NCBI GenBank assembly: GCA_028023455.1
Contig: JAQFVV010000017.1
Location: 1,296,001 to 1,360,000 of the forward strand
Source of the DNA: Epiperipatus broadwayi
Taxonomy: Eukaryota > Onychophora > Udeonychophora > Euonychophora > Peripatidae
Length of the DNA: 64,000 nucleotides
Reading direction: 5' to 3'
The notes beneath the pieces were generated by a model. The model was not told where the DNA came from. It did not search any database and saw only the letters and a list, made by a program, of their open reading frames with translations. Each line of letters starts with the position of its first letter. Position 1 is the stretch's first letter. Both the position numbers and the translations under genes were made by a program. Positions 24,588 to 37,089 of this stretch are shown here, piece after piece.

Positions 24588-24872
24588 TGCATCTATAATA
24601 CCGGCCAGGCACATTCTATAATACCGGCCAGGTGGCAGGCACCATTTATTTTTTCAATATAAATTTATAATTGGATATTGTTAATAATACACATAATGTA
24701 CAAAAAAATGTTTATTTGATTACAATATAATACAATAATTTATAAAAAAATTTAAAAATTAAATTTATTTGTATCAGATAAATATTTTTTATCATGTTTG
24801 GATAGCGGCGGGCACACGTAAAATGGTTTGCGGGCACCATGGTGCCCACAGGCATAGGGTCAGGGACCCCTG
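24588..24872 (-). mobile_element. hAT-like MITE fragment
   Basis: The minus strand starting at 24872 reads CAGGGGTCCCTGACCC, then a GC-rich tract with tgtgggcaccatggtgcccg and tgtgcccgccgc, typical of hAT non-autonomous ends in an otherwise AT-rich context. The other terminus is not found; a 22-bp duplicated segment (ataataccggccagg) marks the left side at 24597-24632. Confidence 0.6.
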
Positions 24873-25448
24873 CATTAGATTAACATCCCAACACTGGTTT
24901 ATTAAGTCAATAAAATACTTACATTTGAAAGCACAAGATAAAACTTTTTAAGATAAAAGAGCAGACAATTTAATCTCTTATATCTACATTTATTTATATA
25001 GGCAAATCTGAAACCCTTTAGATAGAATGACTAATATCATCAATTTAAGATTTCATGTTTTCTTTCTAAAGTTCTTCAGATTTACCTATACAAATGAATT
25101 TAGATAGAGATAAGGTGGTCATTGAAAAGTTTTATGTTGTACTTTGGATTGAGAGTATTTCATTTATATATTGAAATGAACAATCTATTATTCATTTCAA
25201 TAAATAAATAAAACATTAAGATTTTTTTTTCTTCTAAAAAAAATATTATGTAAATTTGATTTTAAAAAAAGAATTAAAATGAAGTTGAAGAAAGAAACTA
25301 AGTTTTGATATAAAAAATCAGTTTTCTTTTCTTTTAAGCAGACTGGAATATTATGTCATTTAAATCCCACAGGACACATTTATGCTTTGGGAATAAAAAT
25401 GAATACTACTACTATAGCTCACTAGATCTAATCTGAAATACTTTAAAT

Positions 25449-26019
25449 CAGTGTTCTTCAACCCTTGGTCCATGGCCCGGCACCGGGCCGCAGAACTTTT
25501 CTGCAGGTCCTCATGCTAGACAGGCAGTAAAAAGTTTGTAATAATAAATAATAAGAGTTTAAACTTTTAATATTATTCATTATGTAATTAAAAACAAACT
25601 TTAATTAATATAACCAATTTTTATTTATTTTTTCATCTCATTTTTACCCAATTAAAAAAAAAAGAAAACAGAATGAAAACAAAATCTAATCAATCGTTCA
25701 TAAATTAATTTGTTTTTCTAGTTATCACAGATGTTTATGGTGGGGGGGGGAGTAGAATTAATTTTTTTATTACTTTTCTAAAAAAATTTAAAAAAAAGTT
25801 TTTTATTATATAAAACTCCATATATATATATATATAAAACTTTATCTTATACATTTAACATTGTTGTTTTGATCAGTTATAACAATTATGCATATCTTTA
25901 AGAAAATTTATCTATAGACTTCTGCCGGTCTGTGAAATCTTATCGTTATTTTTGCTGGTCTGTGGAATCTTAGCCTTATTTTTACCGGCCCGCAGGTGTG
26001 AAAAGGTTGAAGCCCACTG
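25449..26019. mobile_element. hAT-type MITE with perfect 8-bp target-site duplication
   Basis: It begins CAGTGTTCTTCAACCC and ends AAGGTTGAAGCCCACTG, imperfect terminal inverted repeats of the hAT type. It is flanked by the identical octamer CTTTAAAT at 25441-25448 and 26020-26027. The ends are GC-rich (ggcccggcaccgggccgc; ctgccggtctgtg repeated) and the interior is AT-rich with no transposase. Length 571 bp. Confidence 0.9.
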
Positions 26020-26186
26020 CTTTAAATGATAATTTGATTGACTCTGGCTAAAATGAAGAAATAGGCTTATTTAAAGCAGCTAGAAATTGCAAGACTATAT
26101 TATCACTCTAAATAGGCTTTTAATATTTGTCAGAAAGAAGTAAATAACAATTACTTTGTTTTGGTGAGTCTTATAATTTTTTTTTC

Positions 26187-26282
26187 TCATGTGTCATAGC
26201 ATCATCCGGGAAGTGAACCCGCTAACCTGGGACAACTTCTAGTAAAGCAGCTATCGCTGACCTCTCGACTATGCCTGGTTTG
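26187..26282 (-). repeat. tRNA-derived SINE, copy 1
   Basis: On the minus strand: an A-box-like tagtcgagaggtcagcg, an anticodon-arm-like stretch, a B-box gcgggttcacttcccgg, then atgctatgacacatgag and an A run. Short SINE of about 100 bp. The same family is seen at seven other loci in this window. Confidence 0.75.
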
Positions 26283-26284
26283 TA

Positions 26285-27225
26285 CTTTATTTTAACTAAT
26301 CTGAATTTGTAAATAATATTTGTATCCAGATATTATTTTAAGAAAAACTTCCAGTTTAGAAAAAGAAAAGAAATTAATTTGTGATAACTTCTCTTTACTT
26401 GTTAAAATTATTTTTTAAAAATAATAATAATAATTATATGTCACATAAGTATATTAAGATTATGAATTTTATATAAGTTATTAATAAGACATAAAGACAA
26501 AAAAATAATGATAATCAGGTAAACGCAATATACACATATAAATTGTCTAAGTCTCAAATAAACCATAGTTAATAATCTAAATATTTCCATTAGTCTCATT
26601 TGTTCATAGTTAAACCTATACTTGATTATGGAAAATTGTGTTTTATGCAGATAGATTTATATATGCACAGTTGTTTGTTCAAATGTTTAATAGTTTACAT
26701 ATGTTCACATACATATGGGGGTATACATTCATATCAGTTTAATGAGTTAGAGATCAATCTCAGAAAGAATCATCCCTGTATAAATTAGGACTAAAGAGCC
26801 ACTCCTTATAATTATTGTATAGAAGGTTTATTCAGTTAGTGTTAGAATCAAAAGACCATAGCAGTTATCTTTAGGATTAGGATATAAAAAAGACCATTTC
26901 TTATGATTACTGTAATAAAGATAGTATTGATAACTACCCCATATAGAACATATGTATGAATGAATACTAGAAAACATGGGAATCAAAGAAATATATTAAT
27001 GACTTCATGTGCACATAGAATATATATTTAAATTTATTAAAGTCAGGGTTAAAGGTATGGTGAATGTATTATATTATCTATAAATATATGAATACTATGA
27101 TGTATAAAGATTAAAGAACTTTATTAAAGAAATAAAGTGCATATCAATTAATGATTATATTTTGTAAATAAATTACTGTTGCATGATTTGTTAATTTTAT
27201 TAGAGAAAATAAATTGTACATCAAT
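26285..27225. other. No feature supported
   Basis: AT-rich; a plus-strand frame of 62 codons at 26600-26788 is unconvincing. Confidence 0.5.
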
Positions 27226-27914
27226 TAATAACCGTTAGAAACCAATCAACACATAGACAATCCTAATGTAGATAACATTCAACAATTTCAAACTGTTGTC
27301 AAGGCAACATCCTTATAATAATGTGTTGAGCATTATTTATTATTTAGAATCAATTAATAAGTACACTTGTAATAAATTATTACTGCATGATTTGTTACTT
27401 TGCTTATGTAATATTGTTCGGTCTACCATCATTTATCGGGAATAACTTATGTTCTCCGTGATTTAGCCTGGCATTACAAATGGATCTGTGTAATGGTCAC
27501 ATTATTATATTGAATAAAATATTGTTTTAAATAAACATGTGTTTGTTTATTTTCTGATGCTTAAAGCCCATTGACACCTGTGTAATTTATATAAATAAAT
27601 AGAGAAAATGTACATAAATGAACTATACTAAACATGTGATCATTACCTAAATAATACCAATATCATTAATATTTAACAATCTCTATCTGTTGTCAAGGAA
27701 AACTCATATGTGGATATATTTTGATGAATAAAAACCTATTTTCAATACAACTAAGCATGAAAATGCTATTATGATAATCCAAAAACCAGACTCCAAAAAA
27801 TCATTTAAATAAAATTATAGCTAATGCCCATTTTTGGTGTCAATACCAATTTATTTAATAATTGAAACACACAGGCTTATTATATACTTGTGTTTATATA
27901 TGTAATATATAGTA

Positions 27915-28216
27915 GGGTATATGAGCACAGACTTTCACATGACCCACCACTCTCCACACTATCTCATAACACTGATACACTTGAACACATATGTCGTAAA
28001 GATAAATAATCACCAATATCCGTATTTCATGCTAAACTTGCAATCATCAGTTGGTCCAGATTACCATCTCTTCACATATATGCTATAAGTGCTCAGATAT
28101 ATACGAAATACGTATATTGTTGATTATTTATCTTTTCGACATATATGTGTTCAAGTGTATCAGTGTTATGAGATAGTGTGGAGAGTGGTGGGTCATGTGA
28201 AAGTCTGTGCTCATAT
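27915..28216. repeat. Family A hammerhead repeat, inverted pair
   Basis: A minus-oriented 3' part (27915-28095) faces a plus-oriented piece (28104-28216). The arms 27925-28028 and 28104-28205 are nearly perfect complements. The plus piece starts exactly at the GAAA of the hammerhead (cgaaatacgtatattg), so only the minus side carries a whole ribozyme. Confidence 0.75.
28003..28064 (-). ncRNA. Hammerhead ribozyme, type I (family A)
   Basis: Minus strand: CTGATGA (28050 to 28044), stem II TGC/GCA with flanking pairs, GAAA (28028 to 28025), stem III AT/AT closed by a four-base loop, cleavage triplet ATA. Stem I is CCAA paired with TTGG, then an internal loop and a second helix (GTAATC with GATTAT). 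The core is intact. Confidence 0.65.
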
Positions 28217-28929
28217 ACAATTTATTTATTAGATTTTTAAAAAAAGACCTGATTAATTTTATCTGAACTCCAATTCATGCTATAGTAAAAAATCAAACAT
28301 TTGATACCTGAAAGGGATAATTACTTATGGATTGTTTTAATGATTCTTTACAAATCTGACTTGTGAATTTGTTCTGTGAATAGGTTTATATTATCAGTAG
28401 TTCTTATTTTTATAAACTGTAATTTATTTACTAGCTTATTAAAATCATTACTATTTTACGAACATTTTATAAGTTTATTTTTTCATTTTTCTGTATTATT
28501 TTATTTCATTTTTAAACAAAGATATTTTGTATTTCGCTCTTCTTTCACTTGAAAAGCAAATCTTATTCCTTACATTTTTTTATTTATAATTATATTTTTT
28601 TATATTTTATTGGTCTCTCAAAAGTTTAGTGAATTGGAAAAAATATGAGAAAGGTTTTTTTTGTTGTTGTTGTTATTTAAGAAGATTATTTATTATTTTT
28701 AGATTTCATTATTTGATTTAAATTTTTTTCATCATTTTATATACATACATAGCAAGTACAGTATATATATATACACATGGCTATTACATATTACATAACT
28801 AAACAAAGAAGTTTCTATTTTCCATTATATTTGCTGTTGTTTCCGTACTTGCTATTACTCCATTAAAACATTACATGATCACCATTTCATATGCTGTCAC
28901 AAGCTGTTAAAACCGTAATGTGACGTGAT

Positions 28930-31610
28930 ATCCTTCTTTGGAATCAGGAAACCTGTTAGCCACCTTACATTCCCTTTCCATTTCCCACCCTAAGTTTTTC
29001 CCATATTCTTCACTATCCTGCTCCATCCCATTTCCACAATGTAATCTTTAACACCTTTATGGTCTTTATATCTAAATCCTCCTTATCATTCCACAAACCC
29101 AGCATAAATACCAAAAAAACTACTTTCTGTATAATCACTTTGTTTATATTTATTCCTCCACAACTTCATTATTTGTATCCTTTCTGCTTGCATGCATTTA
29201 CATTCAACTAACAGATGTCTAATATTTTTCATGCCTTTCTTACTTACCTTCTCACCCATATTTTTCCATTTATGTGTATAGACTTAAACAGTAAACTACT
29301 TTCCTTGCTATTATCATAAATTAACTCAAACCCAATATTCTGTTTACTTCTATAAATATTTACTCTTTTTATTCTTCTTATTAGTTCTCCATCTCTCCAA
29401 CTCTCTGAATCTATCTTTCTATCCCATTTCTTGCCACTATAAAACTCAACAATTCTCCTAACACAATCATCCCACCTTTTGTATAAATATACTGACAAAA
29501 ATTCTTCATCCAAATCTTCTGCATACCATATTACCTTTCTCATCCATCTTGTTGCCTATCCTTTATTCATAACCCATTTAAATACTATTTTGGCTATTCT
29601 CTTATTATCCATAAATTGCAATTTACCAAATATTTTCATTTTGCATCTCTCATATAAAACTTTGACAATTCTATTTCTCCTTGAATTGCCTCCTTTGCCA
29701 ACCACACATCTATATCTAATGCATGTCTTACTACTTTTCTTTATACTTTTCCTAAGTAATCTAACACTGCTTTACTAATACATAATGCATCATTACCATA
29801 AGTTAATTATGCTATGGCCACTACCTTCCATACAATTCTAGCTACATTATATTTATATGAAAACACTGTTAATTTCTTTATCAGTCCTTCTTTTCTTGGC
29901 TTCATTTATCATTTTTTTCTCCTATTCATCCAAGAGATTCCTCTGACTACTTAAGATGATTCCCAAATAGTTATACCACCACATTTAATTTTATATCCTC
30001 CAATAAAAATATTTCTCCTTTTTTCACAGTATTTACTAACCTTCTTCACTAAATTCAATCTCCATCTCGTTATCCACTCTTACATGACTTCAGCATAACT
30101 TCCATATCTTTCCTATTTTGTGTGCACAAGAAGATATCATCCACAAATAGAAGACCCAATAATATATATACTTCCTTGCCCTATTAATGGTATTTCTACC
30201 CCTCTCCCTAGTCTTTCTATTTCTCTCAAATATAACAAAAACAAAATAGGTGACATAGGGCATCCTTACCTTAGTCCAACCCCAATTTTAACTTTACCTG
30301 ATTCTATATGTCCTAATTGATATGTATAGTAATTATTTTCATACAATCTCTTAATAAGATCCACTAAAGCTCCATTCATTCCCAAATTTACTAAACTTAC
30401 CCATAATCTAGTTCTATTGACTCCATCGTATGTGTTCTATATAACTATAAAAACGATATATAACTGTCTACCTCTATTCCTATTCATATCTACAAGTTGT
30501 GTAACTACATATAAACTCTTGCATTTCTTCCATTATATTATTTTCTTCCATCTATTTTGCAACCCTTCCAGCCACCATATATTCAAAAACTTTATATAAC
30601 ACTGACATTATCACTACTGGTCTATAATTGTTTAACATTCTATGATCCTCACCTTTCCCTCTAAATAGCAACTTTATTCTTGTATTATTTCAGCTATCTG
30701 AAAATTCTCTCTTCTGTGAAATATTAAAACATGATAATAGGTTTAATTTTGCCCTATTTCCTAAATTCATCACCATCTCTGCTGCCCATCCATCTAAACT
30801 TCTTGCCTTTTTATTTTTCAATTTCTTCCCTGACTCATTCAGTTCATTTTCTGTAAATTGAATATTCCCATTACTATATGCTTCCATGCTAGTTACCACT
30901 CTGTCCTTCACATCTAACATCTTTTCTATATCCATTACATACTTATTTAAGATTGTTTCTAATTCTCCTCTAGAGCTACACTCTATTCCCTCATCATCTA
31001 GTAATACTATGTCTCTCTTCCCTACACTCCTTTTAATATAAGACCAAAATTTTTTATTCCCATCTCTTCCATTTTTATTATTATCCTCCAACAATTTACT
31101 ACTTAATTTCATTCTCTCTATATAATTATATATTTTAGCCAACTTCTATTTTTTAAATACTTTTCTCATTTAACATTAACATCTTTTTCACTTTCTTTAT
31201 TTTTAATAGCACACATATATTATCTACATGCTTTTGTCCCCTCTTTTACACTTTTACTAACTCTTACTTTTCTATTCTTTTTACTCTTCTGAATAGTCTC
31301 ACCTACAACCCTATTACCCACTTTTCTATTTCACCACACCAGTCTTTATATTCATCCCCAACAAACTCTTCCATGATTTCATCTACTTTTATTTTATATT
31401 CTTCTAACTTAACTTATCATTCATTCTCCATTCACATCTTTCACTATCCTTTCTACTTTTATTACTATTTTTCATCACATTACTAACCATTTGTATTATA
31501 AAGAAGTTATGATCGCTATTAGATATTCTCTCGTTATCAAACCATTTAATTTCCCTTATCTTATTCATTCCCTCTCTCTACTAATACATAATTTATTGTG
31601 TGAAATATAT
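28930..31610 (-). mobile_element. Relic non-LTR retrotransposon (endonuclease end, RT, C-terminal C/H motif)
   Basis: Read on the minus strand. 31500-31610 encodes NERISNSDHNFF, resembling the end of an AP-endonuclease domain. 31142-30690 is a linker frame with IPKK-like spacing and KKLKNKKARSLDGWAAEM, the usual start of the RT domain. 30430-30110 carries GVGLR-stop-GCPMSPILFLLYL and a frame-shifted FVDDI, the catalytic motif. 29543-29244 and onward encode a C-terminal region with a HLLVECKCMQAER motif, as in the zinc-finger-like tails of many non-LTR elements. Several stops and frameshifts make it dead. The clade is not decided (I/L2/CR1-like are candidates). The AT-rich plus strand is unusually C/T biased over the same 2.6 kb. 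Confidence 0.75.
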
Positions 31611-31619
31611 TATTTCTAG

Positions 31620-31855
31620 ACCATGTGTATATTGACTCTCCATACAGTAATGCCACCCAGTGCCAAAAATATAGTTGTAGAGCTCTCATATCCAAAATTC
31701 CTCACTGATAAAAACCACAAACTAGAAACCAATCTGGAGATATTGGATAAGTAAGCACTAGATAGGAATTTTGATGCATACACTTTTAGGATCCATTAAT
31801 TATTATGAATTCCATTGGATGTCACTACTGTATGGAGAGTTTCCCATGTATTATT
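31620..31855 (+). repeat. Family B hammerhead repeat, decayed copy
   Basis: Starts with gactctccatacagtaatg and includes CTGATAA, GAAAC and AATC in the hammerhead region. It ends tggatgtcactactgtatgg, agagtttccc. Confidence 0.6.
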
Positions 31856-32410
31856 ATTATGAAAATACTAACATTGCAAATGAATATAAATAGGCTGCTT
31901 GCATGTATGAATTAGCTTCATAAGTTTACAATAATCTATATTAAGTTTGGGATGTAAACATTATGATTTTTCTTCTTTCCCAGAAGCCTTGTAATTTGTG
32001 ACTGACTAATTTTCATAATGGAATGAATCCTTGTCTTTAATGCATATGAATGTATGTGCTGCTGCTGTCAATTGATGACCACATTCTAATGGCTGATGTT
32101 TGATTTTGTTTGTATTATGTTCAAAAATATGGCACGATTGACTGAATAGGTAATAAATCAGTACCTATAAAAAGCAATAAAAAACTGTGACTCTCATTCT
32201 CTGGAGGCCACTAAGTTGGCAGAAAGATAGTGAGTAGTAATTAAAGCCAGAAAGTCCTATAAACCCCAAGATTTAAGATCTAGGCTTTTTTTTCATAATT
32301 TCATAATTGAAATCCAGCCCCCCAAAGATCAAAAGTAAATTGAAAGTTTAAAACAAGCAAATGATCACAAGTATTAGAAGTACGTATCACAATATGATTA
32401 TTATAAATGA

Positions 32411-32650
32411 CATCACATGACCACCACCTCTTATGCTTGGGTATAACTGTTGTTAAAACAGGCAAAACTCACTATAGGATATTGCCACACACAGCAAGCT
32501 AGAGTAATCAATGGATGCCAGACTGATGAAGACCACAAGCCAGAAATTAGTCTGAGGATATTTGATGAGTAGGCACTAGATGGGTCTTCTGGCATCCATT
32601 GATTACTCTAGCTTGCTGTGTGTGGCAATTGTATAGTGAGTTTTGCCTGT
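32411..32650 (+). repeat. Family B hammerhead repeat with 13-bp target-site duplication
   Basis: Starts catcacatgaccaccacctc and ends gagttttgcctgt. It is flanked by the identical 13-mer TTATTATAAATGA at 32398-32410 and 32651-32663. The hammerhead core is present (CTGATGA 32523-32529, GAAA 32543-32546, AGTC), but the 5' half of the hairpin is deleted up to the core, so stem I is broken. Confidence 0.85.
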
Positions 32651-33035
32651 TTATTATAAATGAAAGATAAAACAGCATTATTATAAATATAATGAGACCA
32701 GTTTGATATATTAGTTATTAAATTCCTGGAACATATAAAATATGGATAATTTGGATTTATATTCCCAAAAGTTTTCATTCTGATCAAAAAGTAAAGATGT
32801 TTTTTACTCAATAGTTTGAATACAAACTAATAAATATTTTGAAAGTTACTGCAAGAGATTTTAAATGTATTTAAAAAATAAAAGTTTATAGATATATTTA
32901 GATATTATAATAGAAATTAATAAGAACACAAGTTTATAAAATTTTCAATAATAATAATATTTAACAATAATAATTCAATTCAGTTTATTGTATGAAATAA
33001 ACACAAAGTATATAACCATTATTTGCAAACTCCAA

Positions 33036-33110
33036 ACAACAAGAAAAAGAGGAGGAGGAAGAAGAATAAGAAAAAGAAGATGAGGAGAAGAAAGAAAAAG
33101 AAAATGAACA
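33036..33110 (+). repeat. Polypurine tract
   Basis: About 70 bases almost entirely A and G (gaggaggaggaagaag and similar). It gives a lysine/arginine-rich open frame that I do not consider a gene. Confidence 0.85.
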
Positions 33111-33782
33111 ACAACAATCTCATATATTATAAATTCCTTTTTGAAAAACTTTTAAATAAGAAATATAGTCAATCAGCAGCAGCCTTGGATTACATTTTAG
33201 CTAATAGAGGATTTGTATTTCATGATTGTGATGTGTTGGTCGAAGGCGGAAATAAAACGTGCTTCAACGTGTGATGTGTTTGCCGTGCTTTATGCTTTCT
33301 TGAATAATATAACATTTCATACTTTCTAAATCTTTCAACATAGATAATAATAGTAATTAATTAGAGAGGTAAAAAATACGAGTTAATGCAAATTTAGAAA
33401 GAGAAAAGCAGTTATAAAGAAAATATCAACACTTAATAAGCCTTATCTTTCAAAAATACTCCAATAAATTTAAGTTAAAACTTAATAAGTTATTTATAAA
33501 TATTTGGTAGACTTAAAAGAAAATAGATATTCTACTAGAAACAGATATATGAATCGCAAGAACAAGAAAAAACAATGAATCAATATGTTTTTGTTGAAAC
33601 GTGTATTGGTAAACGTAAAAAAATATGAAACCAATTAAAAATTATTCCTAAAAAAATGGATGTAGAGAATTTTGTAAAATAATACAGATAATTAATAAAG
33701 ATTATACAAAAAAATATAACTGTAAAGTAAAAAACAAAAAAGTAGAAAAGTTTATAAGATATAAATATTTTTTTCATTTTTT

Positions 33783-33892
33783 TTTCATATGTCAAATGTG
33801 TTGATTGGGAAGCGAACCTGAGCCAGCCGGGCCAGCTGCTTCGAAGGCAGCTGTGCTAACCGCTAGACCACCAACACTTGACTATAATGTCA
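33783..33892 (-). repeat. tRNA-derived SINE, copy 2 (most tRNA-like)
   Basis: On the minus strand the tRNA part can be folded as a cloverleaf: acceptor GTGTTG/CAACAC, D-arm gtctagcggttagcac, anticodon stem GCTGC/GCAGC around CTTCGAA, extra sequence, and a T-arm with aggttcgcttccc. It ends in a tract of A (T run at 33772-33787 on the plus strand). The extra 12 bases before the T-arm and the oligo-A tail argue for a SINE rather than a functional tRNA. Confidence 0.75.
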
Positions 33893-34490
33893 TTTCCTCA
33901 TTAAAATTTTGAGTATAGTTAGAAAGAATTGATATTCCTTCCATTTAGATTTGAATGTTTCTTTCTCAATAACAACAAACTCTTTATACCATAATACTGC
34001 ATGCATTTAAAGTTTTGTTAGGCTTTACAGACAATGATTAATATGTACGAGTCCATCTTACTTCTAGTGAATGTCATATATACACATATAGACATGTACT
34101 CACAAGTTTGATTAATTTTTTTAATATTGTAAGAAAATTTATTTTTTAAATAACCTTATCACAATGTAATTATAAAAATAAAATTTGGTTTTTAAATAAA
34201 AAGATCATTCAATCACAGTACAAAAATAACAATGTTTCTTAAATTAGGGGATGATAACTTTAAAAAAGCATAAAAATTTTAGATCACACTGCAAGAAACA
34301 AATTTTTTTATAAATCTAATGTAACTATTAATACAAATTTAAATTTTAAGTTTTATTTCTAAAATTCCAAAATCTTTAGATATTAACACAATTTTATTAT
34401 TATACATAAACACTAAGCAATTACTCTTTGATTATGCACATCATAAAATGAATGTGTGATGATTCTATTCAGAACATTGACAAAATTTCT

Positions 34491-34608
34491 GTCAAGCATT
34501 GTTAGCCAAGAGGTCAGAGCAGACATCTTACAAGCAAGCAGTTGATTGCAGATGGTTGTTGCGGGTTCACCTTCCAGCCAATGCTATGACATATGAGGAA
34601 AAAAAATT
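34491..34608 (+). repeat. tRNA-derived SINE, copy 3
   Basis: Plus-oriented: gtcaagcattgttagccaag, aggtcagagcagaca, B-box gcgggttcaccttcc, then atgctatgacatatgagg and an A-rich tail. Confidence 0.75.
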
Positions 34609-34611
34609 CTA

Positions 34612-35038
34612 CAGATGAATATGATGAATTTCCAACAGTGTGGGGGAAGGGGCCCAAAAATTAATAAATCACATCTATATCCCATCATCTATTGTATTTA
34701 AAATTAAATTTAAAAACCCCAATTGTGATTGAAGAAAATTATTTCTTGCTTTTTTTAATGCATGATAAATAAAATCATTTAATATAATTTTTTTCTATTT
34801 ATATATTATATTGAAAGGAATCCATTTCTCATTTTTATATTTAATAGTTATACCATTATGATGAAAAGACCAATCTTTTAACTTATTAAATGAAGCAACA
34901 CTTTAAAAACTGTATTGTATCTTAACAGTTAAGCTAATAATTTTATTTAAAATCTACAGAGGTATTTAAATTGATTGACATTAATTATTTTGCACCTTTT
35001 CTAAGTGGGTAACCATCAGTTGGTAAAATAATCAGATG

Positions 35039-35077
<39 letters not shown>

Positions 35078-36220
35078 CATATGATTCCACTATTATTTCA
35101 ATTATATTTTATAGTCATTTAATACAAAAAAATTCTCTATTATTTTTAACTATTTAGTATTGCCACAGTATATAAAAATGTAAAACTATAACATACTTTA
35201 AATTAATTGAATACCTATAGTCGATATATATATATATATCACTAAATATTTCTGCTGTAAATTAAAATGTATACTCTTTATGTATATATCACATTTTGTA
35301 TGTGTATATAATAACGTGCATATAAGTAATTAAAAATATGAAATATTCTTTTAAGTAAAAAGTGTTTAACATTTTTACTTTGATTGGAATTTTAAAAAAA
35401 AAATTATCAAAACTATATTGTAAATGAACTTCCCTTAATATATATAATTTTACTTTAAATCAATTTCACACATATATTATACATGATATACATACATCAT
35501 TAGATATTTCTGCAATAAGTTAATATGTATACTCTTTATACATATATCACATTTAGTATGTGTACATAATTATATATGTATAAGAAAGTAGTAAAGAACT
35601 TTTCTGTTTAAAATTGTTGATATTTTTTATCCTTATATTTAAAAAAAGAATTTTTTTAAAAGCTTAATAAAACTATATTTTATTTAATATAATGTTATTA
35701 AATTGAAAGAAATATATCTTTATAGTGCCCTCTTGTGAGTTAATAAACAAGCAAGCAAAAGAACGAACAGATTTTTCAACTTCAATAAAAGCATTTAATA
35801 AAAAAGAAATGAAAGAAACAAAATAAGTATAAGAATATTTTGTTAATTTTTCTTTAAAATAATTATTTCATATAATTCTATTACAAACAGATAAATAAGT
35901 TATTAAGATAGCAAAACATAAAGTATAATTTTTATCTTGACTATGAATAGATAATCTGTCATGAAGAGAATATGAATGTATAATGTGTGTAGAATAAATG
36001 CAAACAAGAACACACATACAAATAACTATATGTATTTGTTTTATTATAATGTTAATCTTGGTGATATTTAAAAAAAAACTAGGCATTCTGATTAATTATT
36101 ATTACTTTAAAAAATATTAATGAATAATAACTTTATTTATTTTTATTTACAACATTCACTTTAAAATATGAATTTTTCTACAGTACAGGCTTTTTTCCAA
36201 CCCTGCACTTCTATATGTAA
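34612..36220. other. No gene; TA tract and a diverged local duplication
   Basis: A TA tract lies at 35041-35073. Two similar blocks at about 35225-35345 and 35470-35590 (tatatatatcactaaatatt, tatactctttatgtatatat, cacattttgtatgtgta) suggest an old duplication with a spacing of about 245 bp. Confidence 0.5.
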
Positions 36221-36224
36221 TACA

Positions 36225-36605
36225 TAGGAGGGGTTGAACTCAGACTTTCACCTGACCCTCAACATCCATGCTATCTCATACTGCTGATACACTTGATCAC
36301 ACACATGTTGAAAAGATAAATAATCATCAATATATGTATTTTGTGCTAAACCAGGACTTGTCAATTGGTCCAGATTATCATCTCCACACATATATACAAA
36401 CAAAACTCAGTATCTTCATACTTTAATGGACAGGCTTCAAATCACTTCACCCCACAACAGTTCAGCCATCCATTTCATTGAAAATCTTCTGATAGACTAC
36501 TCAAAGCCCACCTTAGTGTCAACCTCCTCATCCTTCCCATGTTGACCACAAGTCACTCTGACCCTTCATGTACAGAACATAATCCATTTACATACACATA
36601 CAAGA
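36225..36605 (-). repeat. Family A hammerhead repeat, minus copy of an inverted pair
   Basis: Blocks of the family in minus orientation. The hammerhead region (36318-36380) is decayed: TTGACAA replaces CTGATGA, and CAAAA replaces the GAAA context; stem II AGTCCTGGTTTAGCAC is partly kept. It is joined head to head with the copy at 36570-36930, sharing the junction near 36560-36605. Confidence 0.65.
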
Positions 36606-36930
36606 GATGGGTAGGATGAGAAGGTTGGTACTAAGGTGGGCTTTGAGTATTCCATCATCAGATTTTCAATTAAATGAATGGCTAAAGAGTTGTGGTGTGA
36701 AGCATGTCTATTAAAGTGTAAAGATTGGATATTTTAATATAAGCTGAATGTTGATTGTATATATATTTGGAGATGATAATCTGGACCAACAGATGAGTGC
36801 TGGTTTAGCACAAAATATGTATATTGGTAATTATTTATATTTTTGACATGTATGTGATCAAGTGTATCAGCAGGGTGAGACTGCATGGATGATTGAGGGT
36901 TGTGTGATAGTCTGTGTTCAAACCCCCTAT
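36570..36930 (+). repeat. Family A hammerhead repeat, plus copy of an inverted pair
   Basis: Hammerhead region 36773-36842: CAGATGA replaces CTGATGA, stem II GTGCT/AGCAC is perfect, GAAA has become AAAA, and stem I CCAA/TTGG is kept. The 3' part carries the tRNA-like B box gtgttcaaacccc at 36914-36926. An isolated B-box piece of the same family lies at 37061-37085. Confidence 0.65.
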
Positions 36931-37089
36931 ATATTACATTCACTTTAGTTTAATAGAATGCTGTGTTGGAACTCAAAAATAAAATTTCTACATTTTAATA
37001 GTATATGTAATGAAGCAGTAAATCTTAGCTTAAGATTGTGCTTCATGTTTCTACCTACTAACCTGTGTTCAAACCCCTATATCCCACCC

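Noticed and set aside
33023-33274. Lysine/arginine-rich 83-codon frame
   Set aside because: It arises from a polypurine tract; low complexity, no splice sites.
33783-33892. Functional tRNA gene
   Set aside because: A cloverleaf can be drawn, but there are extra bases before the T-arm, an oligo-A tail and seven relatives in the window, so it is a SINE.
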